Below, one piece after another: positions 1 to 5,417 of a stretch of DNA of 9,237 bases. Under the pieces are notes generated by a model. The model saw only the letters and a list, made by a program, of their open reading frames with translations. It was not told the DNA's origin and searched no databases. A program made the position numbers and the translations under genes. Numbering within the stretch: position 1 is the first letter of the stretch; each line of letters opens with the position of its first letter. Source of the DNA: an uncultured Clostridia bacterium (GTDB lineage: Bacteria > Bacillota > Clostridia > Oscillospirales > CAG-272); assembly GCA_904501715.1 (NCBI GenBank), contig CAJGCD010000062.1, positions 1-9,237 of the forward strand, in the 5' to 3' direction.

Positions 1-449
1 ACCTGGTCCTGTGTCAGACCAAAGCGGTCTATAAGCGCGCCGTAACCCATAGCCTCTTCCACGGGGTTGAGGTCCTCACGCTGAATGTTCTCGATAAGGG
101 CTACCTGAGCGGCTTTAAGCTCGTCGCCGTCAAATATTACCGCGGGTATCTCGGAAAGTCCCGCCATTTTTGCCGCTCTCCAGCGGCGCTCGCCTGCGAT
201 TATCTCGTAGGTTCCTTCTGCCTGGATGCTCTCCCGTACTATAATGGGCTGAAGCACTCCGTAGGTCGCGATGGAGTCAGCCAGAACCTCAAGCGCCTCG
301 CGCTCAAAGGTCTTTCTCGGCTGGTCGCGGCGCGGCTCTATGTCTGAGATGCGGAGCATCTCTCCCGAGCCCTTCTTGCTCTCCACCATGTTGTCGTTGA
401 AAATATCGTAAAAGCCTCGCCCGAGGCCCCCTGCCTTTTTAGTAGCCAT
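1..449 (-). CDS. parB: ParB/Spo0J chromosome-partitioning protein, N-terminal part (cut by window edge)
   Basis: This is the CTP-dependent DNA clamp that loads at parS and works with the ParA ATPase in origin segregation and SMC loading. The first 149 codons are visible; full-length family members are about 280-300 residues, so the helix-turn-helix and dimerisation domains lie outside. The ParA-contact peptide (GLGRG, residues 8-12) is followed by the ParB/Srx domain: QPRKTF at 43-48, LQPIIV at 66-71, the CTP-binding GERRWRAAK at 86-94 and ENIQRE at 120-125. The ATG at 449 is preceded by GAGGAG seven bases upstream. It is the last gene of the visible parA operon, 48 bp after the small ORF. 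Residues 13-17 (FYDIF) depart from the usual GLGRGLdaLf form. The family assignment is secure. Confidence 0.97.
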   Translation of the reverse strand, partial: MATKKAGGLGRGFYDIFNDNMVESKKGSGEMLRISDIEPRRDQPRKTFEREALEVLADSIATYGVLQPIIVRESIQAEGTYEIIAGERRWRAAKMAGLSEIPAVIFDGDELKAAQVALIENIQREDLNPVEEAMGYGALIDRFGLTQDQ

Positions 450-467
450 TTTCATTCTCCTCTTATA

Positions 468-487
468 TGTTCATAATTTGTTCATAA
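468..487. repeat. 11-bp tandem repeat in the spacer before parB
   Basis: TGTTCATAA occurs at 468-476 and again at 479-487, giving an 11-bp period. It fills most of the short gap between the small ORF and the parB ribosome-binding site. It may be slippage or a small protein-binding site; nothing in the sequence decides. Confidence 0.55.
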
Positions 488-497
488 ATATGCGGGA

Positions 498-713
498 TTA
501 CTTTTTGAAATTGGACTTTACGCTTCTGTTTTTGTGCTTAGTCTCAAAAAGAGCCTTAGTCTTTACCTCGGCAGAGCCTGCGGGAGTTATCCTGATGCTC
601 TCGCCCTCCTTGCGGACGGTAACGTTGCCGCGCCCGCTGCGAAGGTCGGGGGTGTTGTCATCAAGGAGCTCGCCAAGACCTCTTCCGAGACCTGACGGTT
701 TCTTAGTTGCCAT
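498..713 (-). CDS. 71-residue ParB-N-terminus-like small protein between parA and parB
   Basis: The predicted protein begins MATKK-PSGLGRGLGELLDDN, closely matching the start of the neighbouring ParB (MATKK-AGGLGRGFYDIFNDN), but stops after 71 residues. It has no ParB/Srx CTPase, helix-turn-helix or dimerisation domain. In ParB and Spo0J proteins this N-terminal basic segment contacts ParA/Soj and stimulates its ATPase, and the key Arg (GLGRG) is kept here. The C-terminal third is strongly basic (KHKNRSVKSNFKK), which would suit weak nucleic-acid binding. A strong GGGAGG sits five bases before the ATG, and only 16 bases separate it from the parA stop, so it is probably co-translated with parA. 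The matching codons of the two starts differ at many synonymous positions, so this is not a recent duplication. Inference: a ParA modulator. Alternative: a decaying parB paralogue. Confidence 0.8.
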   Translation of the reverse strand: MATKKPSGLGRGLGELLDDNTPDLRSGRGNVTVRKEGESIRITPAGSAEVKTKALFETKHKNRSVKSNFKK

Positions 714-729
714 AATTCCCTCCCGATAC

Positions 730-1491
730 TCAGATTCTGGTTATAAGCTCCTTGGCGACCTCTATGTATTCCTTTGCGCCCTTGGAGTTCTTGTCGTGAT
801 AGTATGCTGGCTTACCGAAGCCGGGAGCCTCTGTAAGCTTTACGTTTCTTGAAATCTTGGTTTCGAAAAGCTTGTCCGAGTAATGCTGGTTAAGCTCGGA
901 GATGACCTGCATAGAAAGAAGCAGTCTTCCGTTGTACATAGTTATAAGAATTCCCGTAATAGCAAGGTCGGGATTATACATGCGCTTGATTCTGTTTATA
1001 GTTATCATCAGCTGAGAAAGTCCCTCGAGCGCGTAGAATTCGCACTGCATAGGAACGATTACTCCATCGCTTGCGGCAAACGCGTTTACTGTGAGCATTC
1101 CCAATGAGGGAGGACAGTCGATAAGCACGTAATCAAAATCCTGCTTTATCTCGTCGAGAGCCTTCTTGATTCTGAATTCGCTCTCGTCAAAGTCGAAAAG
1201 ATCGAATTCCGCGCCTGCGAGAGCTGTGTTTGTGGGGATCACCCAAAGATTTTCATAAGGTGTTTCCTTGATTATTTCCTTTGCGGGAAGCTCACCTGTA
1301 AGCAACTCCTTAGTGGTCGCCTTGAGCCCTTTCTTTGAAATACCCACCCCGCTGGTGGTGTTGCCCTGAGGGTCAAGGTCTATAATAAGCACCTTATATC
1401 CCAAAATACCAAGAGAAGCGGCAGTGTTTACGCAAGAAGTGGTCTTTCCTACGCCGCCCTTCTGGTTGGCAAAAGATATTATTTTTCCCAT
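730..1491 (-). CDS. parA: ParA/Soj chromosome-partitioning ATPase
   Basis: A 253-residue ParA/MinD-superfamily ATPase, the normal length for chromosomal Soj. It dimerises with ATP, binds DNA non-specifically and is reset by ParB. The deviant Walker A motif KGGVGKTT is at residues 11-18, with signature lysine K11 and catalytic-site K16. Switch I/Walker A' is LDPQGN at 39-44, and Walker B is LIDCPPSLG at 123-131. The C-terminus (NSKGAKEYIEVAKELI) is typical of Soj. AAAGGA lies about ten bases before the ATG. It is the first gene of an operon with the small ParB-like ORF and parB, and is driven by its own promoter in the gap after rsmG. Soj proteins in this phylum can also influence DnaA-dependent initiation (family knowledge). 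Confidence 0.97.
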   Translation of the reverse strand: MGKIISFANQKGGVGKTTSCVNTAASLGILGYKVLIIDLDPQGNTTSGVGISKKGLKATTKELLTGELPAKEIIKETPYENLWVIPTNTALAGAEFDLFDFDESEFRIKKALDEIKQDFDYVLIDCPPSLGMLTVNAFAASDGVIVPMQCEFYALEGLSQLMITINRIKRMYNPDLAITGILITMYNGRLLLSMQVISELNQHYSDKLFETKISRNVKLTEAPGFGKPAYYHDKNSKGAKEYIEVAKELITRI

Positions 1492-1509
1492 ATATTTAGT
1501 CCTTTCTTT

Positions 1510-1535
1510 GTGATATCACGGTGCTTTTGGCACCG
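1510..1535 (-). promoter_or_regulatory. Two abutting dyads in the parA 5' leader
   Basis: A perfect 10-bp palindrome GTGATATCAC (1510-1519) abuts a hairpin with 6-bp arms, CGGTGC (1519-1524) and GCACCG (1530-1535), around a 5-base loop. Both lie between the predicted parA start point (about 1547) and its ribosome-binding site. No T-tract follows on the parA strand, so this is not a standard terminator. It could be an mRNA-stabilising hairpin or an operator; the sequence does not tell which. Confidence 0.5.
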
Positions 1536-1553
1536 ACGGTTATATTCCTTTTT

Positions 1554-1582
1554 ATTATAACATATTTAATTTTTAATTGCAA
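1554..1582 (-). promoter_or_regulatory. Predicted sigma-A promoter of the parA operon
   Basis: Read on the minus strand, a -35 TTGCAA (1577-1582) is followed after exactly 17 bases by a perfect -10 TATAAT (1554-1559). Transcription should start near 1547, giving a leader of about 55 nt before parA. The -35 matches only four of six consensus bases, so strength is uncertain. The perfect parS lies 44 bp upstream of the -35, close enough for spread ParB to affect this promoter. Confidence 0.7.
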
Positions 1583-1626
1583 TAGATATTCAGGCGATTT
1601 TCTGTAAATTTACATATTTTTTCTTA

Positions 1627-1642
1627 TGTTTCACGTGAAACA
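1627..1642. promoter_or_regulatory. parS: parS centromere site 1 (perfect consensus)
   Basis: TGTTTCACGTGAAACA is identical to the 16-bp consensus ParB/Spo0J loading site of Bacillota. The dyad extends one base on each side (1626-1643). It lies between the rsmG terminator and the parA promoter, 135 bases before the parA start codon. Confidence 0.97.
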
Positions 1643-1651
1643 TAGACAGCA

Positions 1652-1682
1652 AAAGCAAAAAGCCGTCGAAAAACGACGGCTT
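1652..1682 (-). terminator. Intrinsic terminator after rsmG
   Basis: Nine-bp arms AAGCCGTCG and CGACGGCTT (1660-1668 and 1674-1682) enclose a 5-base loop. On the minus strand they are followed by a T-rich run (TTTTTGCTTTT including the stem edge). The stem starts four bases after the rsmG stop, so it ends the mnmG-rsmG unit before parS and the parA promoter. Confidence 0.88.
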
Positions 1683-1686
1683 CAAT

Positions 1687-2418
1687 TTATAAAGGCTTTT
1701 TTGATATTTGCGAATAATGTCTTGGGTATTTTGCAGGTGTTGCGATAAGCTTTTGGGACACAATGATTACGCGTTTTTCAAAATCTTCGTTATTTGCTGT
1801 AAGCTCTAATTGAGAAATGACTGCGGGTGCGCCGCCACAAAGCTTTATGGCGTTTGTTGAGGCGCTTGCTTCGTTTTCTCCTTGCGCGGCTTTCATGGCT
1901 ACGAATGAGCCGCCTTTTTTTACAAACGGCAGACAAAGCTCAGCTAAGATTGGAAGTGCGGCAACCGCGCGGGCGGTTGCGACGTCAAAGCTTTCTCTGA
2001 AATCTGATTTGTTTGCGTATTCCTCGGCGCGACCTGCGATGGCGGTAAGCTTATTTAACCCCAATAGCTTGGCTGTGCCTTTTACGTATTCTATGCGCTT
2101 TGCTGTTCCGTCAAGCGCGGTTATACTCAGGTCGGGACGAAATATAGCTAACGGAAGACTGGGAAATCCCGCGCCACAGCCTATGTCTATGATCTTTGCG
2201 TTTTCGGGTATATATTTCGATACCGTAATACTGTCGGCATAATGCTTTAATATAACGCCGTCGAGGTCGGTTATCGCGGTAAGATTTAAACTTTTGTTAA
2301 CCTCCAGCATATGCTCGGTTAAAGTGAAAAGCTTTTTTAGTTGCTCATCGATGGGGGCTGAGAAATTATTGAGGGCGAAAATATCTATGCATTTTTGCTT
2401 AAATTCTTGATATTCCAA
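1687..2418 (-). CDS. rsmG: RsmG, 16S rRNA (guanine527-N7)-methyltransferase
   Basis: A SAM-dependent methyltransferase that forms m7G527 in the 530 loop of 16S rRNA; its loss is known to give low-level streptomycin resistance. The SAM-binding motif is DIGCGAGFP (residues 78-86), preceded by the family's N-terminal LNLTAI (44-49) and KHYADSI (58-64). The later ATARAVAALP and KKGGSFVAMK segments are also typical. I start it at the TTG at 2418 (243 residues) because AAAGGAG (2425-2431) sits six bases upstream. The longer GTG-initiated frame from 2442 would begin inside parS site 2 with no ribosome-binding site. It is the second gene of the mnmG-rsmG unit and ends at a terminator. Confidence 0.95.
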   Translation of the reverse strand: MEYQEFKQKCIDIFALNNFSAPIDEQLKKLFTLTEHMLEVNKSLNLTAITDLDGVILKHYADSITVSKYIPENAKIIDIGCGAGFPSLPLAIFRPDLSITALDGTAKRIEYVKGTAKLLGLNKLTAIAGRAEEYANKSDFRESFDVATARAVAALPILAELCLPFVKKGGSFVAMKAAQGENEASASTNAIKLCGGAPAVISQLELTANNEDFEKRVIIVSQKLIATPAKYPRHYSQISKKPL

Positions 2419-2424
2419 GGCTTT

Positions 2425-2431
2425 CTCCTTT
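2425..2431 (-). promoter_or_regulatory. Ribosome-binding site that fixes the rsmG start
   Basis: AAAGGAG on the minus strand lies six bases before TTG at 2418. No comparable sequence precedes the in-frame GTG at 2442, so the TTG start is preferred. Confidence 0.8.
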
Positions 2432-2434
2432 GTA

Positions 2435-2450
2435 TGTTTCACGTGAAACG
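2435..2450. promoter_or_regulatory. parS: parS centromere site 2 (one mismatch)
   Basis: TGTTTCACGTGAAACG differs from the 16-bp consensus only in the final base (A to G), leaving a perfect 14-bp inner palindrome. It starts at the base next to the mnmG stop codon and ends four bases before the rsmG ribosome-binding site. It is therefore transcribed within the mnmG-rsmG message. Confidence 0.93.
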
Positions 2451-4313
2451 TTATTTAAGTCCGAGATAGATCAGAAGAACTGATATGTCTGCAGGGTTGA
2501 CTCCGCTTATTCTTGATGCCTGACCTACCGTGAGGGGCTTGACAGCGGCAAGCTTTTGCGCCGCCTCGATGCGCAGTCCCTTTATTGACAGATAGTCTAT
2601 ATCTCCCGATAAAGCTTTTGATTCGAGCCTTGCGTGGCGCTCAACCTCCGCAATTTGACGCTTGATATATCCCTCATATTTTACCGTAACCTCCACGGTC
2701 ATCAATACTCTTGGCGGCAGATGGGGGCGTTTTTTGTCGAGGGAGGATAGCATTTCATAGGTTATTTCGGGTCTGCGCAGCAGATCGCCCAAGGAAAAAC
2801 CGCTGTTTACGGGGGGCAGATCCAATTTTTCGAGAAAGGGATTGATGGCAAGAGGAGAGATATAGGTGCTGTTAAGGCGTTCGATCTCCGCGCGCACCAG
2901 CCTTTGCTTTTCAAGAAACGCCGCGTATTGCTCCTCGCTTACAAGCCCCGCGCGATATCCTTTTTCGGTAAGTCTTGCGTCCGCGTTATCCTGACGGAGG
3001 AGCAGACGGTATTCTGAGCGGGATGTCATCATTCGGTAAGGCTCGTTGGTTCCTTTGGTTACAAGGTCGTCAATGAGTGTTCCAATATAGCTTTCGCTCC
3101 GAGAGAGTATAAGAGGCTCCTTGCCCTGAAGCTTCAGCGAAGCGTTAAGACCCGCTATGAGTCCCTGGGCGGCTGCTTCCTCGTATCCCGAGGTGCCGTT
3201 GAACTGTCCCGCGCCGTAAAGTCCGCTTATTTTCTTGAATTCAAGACTGGCGTAAAGCTCGGTTGGGTCAACACAATCGTATTCGATAGCGTATGCGTAG
3301 CGCATTATCTCCGCTTTTTCAAAGCCCTTGAGAGAAGCCAGCATTTTGCGCTGAACGTCAACGGGGAGAGAGGTGGAAAAGCCCTGAATATAGGTCTCTT
3401 CGGTGTTAGCTCCTACGGGCTCTACGAAGAGCTGATGACGCTCCTTATCGGCAAAACGGGTAAGCTTGTCCTCAATAGAAGGACAGTAGCGAGGTCCTGT
3501 GCCGTGGATCTGACCCGAATACATTGCCGAGCGGGAGATGTTCTCTCTGATTATTTTGTGTGTTTCGGCATTGGTATAAACTATATGGCAGGGGAGCTGG
3601 GGGCAATTGTCGAGGTAGGTATCATCAGTGCGGAAGGAATAGGGAATGGCGCTTTCCTCACCGTCCTGACGCTCCAGAAGCGAAAGGTCGATAGTAGAGC
3701 CCTTTACTCTTGCGGGAGTTCCTGTCTTGAAGCGCATAAGACGGACACCCAAGGAAGCGATGGCAGCGGAAAGACCCTTCGAGGCAAGAAACCCGTCGGG
3801 CCCGCTCTCATAGTTGACGTCGCCGACGAAAATGCGGCTATCCAGATAGGTTCCCGTGCATATAACTGCTGCCTTGCACTGCCAGACCTCGCCCAGCTTT
3901 GTTGTGACCGAGCAGACTCTGCCGTCCTCGATGCCGATATCTACTATCTCGGCTTGTATCAGGCGGAGATTTTTTGTGGTCTCCAGCGTATGCTTCATTA
4001 TATTCTGATATTCTTTTCGGTCTGCCTGAATACGCTTTGAGTGGACTGCCGCGCCCTTGCCTAAGTTAAGGGTTCGGGATTGGAGAGTCACAAGGTCGGC
4101 GGCTCTGCCCATCTCCCCGCCGAGGGCGTCTATCTCATAGACCAGATGCCCCTTGCCCGTTCCGCCGATAGAGGGATTGCATGGCATATTTGCGATAGAT
4201 TCGAGCGACATTGTAAAAAGAACCGTATCGGCACCTGTCCGTGCGGCGGCAAGAGCTGCCTCGATACCCGCGTGACCTGCACCAATAATGGCAATTTCTG
4301 TAATTTCTGACAT
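2451..4313 (-). CDS. mnmG: MnmG (GidA), tRNA uridine-34 5-carboxymethylaminomethyl-modifying flavoprotein
   Basis: With the GTPase MnmE and a folate one-carbon donor, this FAD enzyme installs the (carboxymethyl)aminomethyl group at C5 of wobble uridine-34 in certain tRNAs. The 620-residue length is normal. The FAD-binding GAGHAG is at residues 11-16, and the family signature GGTGKGHL at 50-57 is followed by EIDALGG. Two cysteines sit where family members keep functional ones: C45 in MPCNPS (near E. coli C47) and C277 in RYCPSIEDK (same number as in E. coli). The C-terminal half has the second GidA signature (GQFNGTSGYEEAAAQG) and the RSEYRLLLRQDNADARL block. GAAAGG lies eight to nine bases before the ATG. 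The partner gene mnmE, often immediately upstream, is not in the window. Confidence 0.98.
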   Translation of the reverse strand: MSEITEIAIIGAGHAGIEAALAAARTGADTVLFTMSLESIANMPCNPSIGGTGKGHLVYEIDALGGEMGRAADLVTLQSRTLNLGKGAAVHSKRIQADRKEYQNIMKHTLETTKNLRLIQAEIVDIGIEDGRVCSVTTKLGEVWQCKAAVICTGTYLDSRIFVGDVNYESGPDGFLASKGLSAAIASLGVRLMRFKTGTPARVKGSTIDLSLLERQDGEESAIPYSFRTDDTYLDNCPQLPCHIVYTNAETHKIIRENISRSAMYSGQIHGTGPRYCPSIEDKLTRFADKERHQLFVEPVGANTEETYIQGFSTSLPVDVQRKMLASLKGFEKAEIMRYAYAIEYDCVDPTELYASLEFKKISGLYGAGQFNGTSGYEEAAAQGLIAGLNASLKLQGKEPLILSRSESYIGTLIDDLVTKGTNEPYRMMTSRSEYRLLLRQDNADARLTEKGYRAGLVSEEQYAAFLEKQRLVRAEIERLNSTYISPLAINPFLEKLDLPPVNSGFSLGDLLRRPEITYEMLSSLDKKRPHLPPRVLMTVEVTVKYEGYIKRQIAEVERHARLESKALSGDIDYLSIKGLRIEAAQKLAAVKPLTVGQASRISGVNPADISVLLIYLGLK

Positions 4314-4351
4314 TTTTTGTACCTTTCATTAGGTATAACGATTTTATATAT

Positions 4352-4380
4352 ATTTTAGCAGATGTGCTGCGGAATGTCAA
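4352..4380 (-). promoter_or_regulatory. Strong predicted sigma-A promoter of mnmG-rsmG
   Basis: On the minus strand a perfect -35 TTGACA (4375-4380) is followed after 17 bases by TAAAAT (4352-4357). The start point should be about 4345, giving a leader of roughly 30 nt before mnmG. It makes mnmG the first gene of its transcript. Confidence 0.85.
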
Positions 4381-4405
4381 GGAGTTAGAATTATAAACGA
4401 TTTTT

Positions 4406-4619
4406 GCCACTTTCTTGAAAGAAAGTGGCGCAAAGAACTTCTTAAAGGGGTTTATTATAAGGGTTCGCACAGACCAAATATTTAAAGTTTAGGTCAAGCC
4501 TTTTCAAAGGCTTACGGGTACTTAGGGCAGAGCCCTAAGTCGCTGACCGCAGTCAGCGAAATTCCTAATCGTTCAATAAGCGCAGGAGTGGGTGAATTTT
4601 GAACGGCAAGCCGTTCAAA
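4406..4619. repeat. Cluster of five perfect inverted repeats
   Basis: The gap between mnmG and the acetyltransferase gene (4314-4646) holds, besides the mnmG promoter, a row of perfect dyads. Arms are 11 bp at 4406-4416/4419-4429; 8 bp at 4496-4503/4506-4513; 9 bp at 4520-4528/4532-4540; 7-8 bp at 4540-4547/4552-4559; and 10 bp at 4598-4607/4610-4619. Loops are only 2-4 bases. None is followed by a T-tract in the direction that would make it a good terminator. Open frames across it are short, overlap mnmG and look non-coding. The density of near-perfect palindromes suggests a mosaic intergenic repeat element; I recall similar blocks in related genomes but cannot verify this here. Confidence 0.75.
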
Positions 4620-4646
4620 GAGGGCGAACTCTTCCAATAAACGAGC

Positions 4647-5132
4647 TCAAACAACGTCCCACCTCTGATAAGCGATTCTCGGCTCGCCGTTCTCAAGAAA
4701 AATCCTTCCGCAGGGCACGAAGCCCAGCTTGGAAAGGGCATTTTGCATCGGTAGATTGTCGGCGTGCGTGTCGATTTTCAGATTTTTAGACACCGACAGA
4801 CAAAATTCCACGGCGACTGAAAAAACGCCCCTGCGCTCTCCCGAGGAAGCCACACGGTGAATGGCTGCGTGAGGCAGGTCGTTGAGCCATTTTCCTTCAA
4901 TATTATTATATATAGTGTCACCCAAGGGAAAAAACGCGAAAACTCCGCGGATAAATTCGTCCTCAATTACGTAAAGAACGCCCTCCGAAATATCCTGCTC
5001 CACCAGCTCGGAGGGGGGATAAGCACTGCCCCATTGGGTGGGGTTCGCATTGCTTTTCATAAATTCGCGGGCGCGTGAATAGATGCGCAGAATATCGCCA
5101 AGGTCGGATCTGGTTGCCTGTCTTACGTTCAT
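4647..5132 (-). CDS. GNAT-family N-acetyltransferase, substrate unknown
   Basis: A 161-residue single-domain GNAT protein, which would transfer an acetyl group from acetyl-CoA to an amine. It opens with the usual N-terminal strand and helix (VRQATRSDLGDILRIYSRA). The acetyl-CoA-binding motif A region is at residues 92-104 (HRVASSGERRGVF), a variant of the Q/RxxGxG/A loop. The C-terminal motif DTHADNLPMQNALSKLGF (121-138) ends in the family's typical acceptor-side helix and a GRIFL strand. The ATG at 5132 has a perfect AGGAGG ten bases upstream and its own promoter, so it is probably monocistronic. The substrate (small molecule, peptide or ribosomal protein) cannot be judged. Confidence 0.92.
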   Translation of the reverse strand: MNVRQATRSDLGDILRIYSRAREFMKSNANPTQWGSAYPPSELVEQDISEGVLYVIEDEFIRGVFAFFPLGDTIYNNIEGKWLNDLPHAAIHRVASSGERRGVFSVAVEFCLSVSKNLKIDTHADNLPMQNALSKLGFVPCGRIFLENGEPRIAYQRWDVV

Positions 5133-5142
5133 TTGGGGCTGC

Positions 5143-5187
5143 CTCCTCTGTTTTTTAGATTATAACATAAATGAAAAAAATCGTCAA
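5143..5187 (-). promoter_or_regulatory. Promoter and ribosome-binding site of the acetyltransferase gene
   Basis: On the minus strand -35 TTGACG (5182-5187), a 17-base spacer and a perfect -10 TATAAT (5159-5164) precede AGGAGG (5143-5148). It is divergent from the lipoprotein promoter, with about 100 bp of very AT-rich sequence between the two -35 boxes. Confidence 0.85.
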
Positions 5188-5285
5188 GGAGAGAGGCGAA
5201 AATCAAGGAAAAACAAGCAATTTTTAGGGCTTGACAAAAAATTTTCAATAAACGCCAAAAATAAAAAAATTTTTTAATATTTCCC

Positions 5286-5314
5286 TTGACAAGTGAATTT
5301 ATTTGTGATAGAAT
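5286..5314 (+). promoter_or_regulatory. Strong predicted sigma-A promoter of the lipoprotein gene
   Basis: A perfect -35 TTGACA (5286-5291), a 17-base spacer and -10 TAGAAT (5309-5314) preceded by TGA, an extended -10 element (TG at 5306-5307). The upstream 60 bases are A/T tracts (for example AAAAAAATTTTTT near 5264-5276), which could act as an UP element. Start point about 5321. Confidence 0.85.
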
Positions 5315-5320
5315 TGTTAG

Positions 5321-5417
5321 GTAAGGTGGGATAGACTCTAAGCTTGTGCCCGGAGCCGACGCCCGAAAACAGTTTTTTGATTACAAAAAACATAAAAATA
5401 TTATTGGAGGTATTACC
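5321..5417 (+). promoter_or_regulatory. Lipoprotein 5' leader with AT-rich hairpin and strong ribosome-binding site
   Basis: A leader of about 97 nt. It contains a hairpin with 8-bp arms, GTTTTTTG (5372-5379) and CAAAAAAC (5384-5391), around a 4-base loop. GGAGG follows at 5406-5410, seven bases before the ATG at 5418. The GC-rich stretch at 5350-5365 forms no strong stem that I can see, and I recognise no known riboswitch. Confidence 0.5.

Noticed and set aside
3435..4040. Plus-strand frame of 201 codons within mnmG
   Set aside because: Antisense to conserved MnmG sequence, without family resemblance.
4406..4429. The 11-bp palindrome as a terminator for the acetyltransferase gene
   Set aside because: On the minus strand the stem is followed by AAAAA and not T, and it lies more than 200 bases after the stop codon.
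4135..4470. Minus-strand frame of 111 codons across the mnmG start
   Set aside because: It overlaps the mnmG N-terminus in another frame, and its own N-terminus is a translation of the palindromic repeat at 4406-4429.
5231..5236. Second TTGACA upstream of the lipoprotein gene as a tandem promoter
   Set aside because: The base run 17 positions downstream (GCCAAA) is not a -10 element; the TTGACA at 5286 with TAGAAT is far better.
5321..5405. Possible riboswitch in the lipoprotein leader
   Set aside because: The leader has GC-rich and AT-rich blocks but no known aptamer core that I recognise and no terminator or anti-terminator pair.
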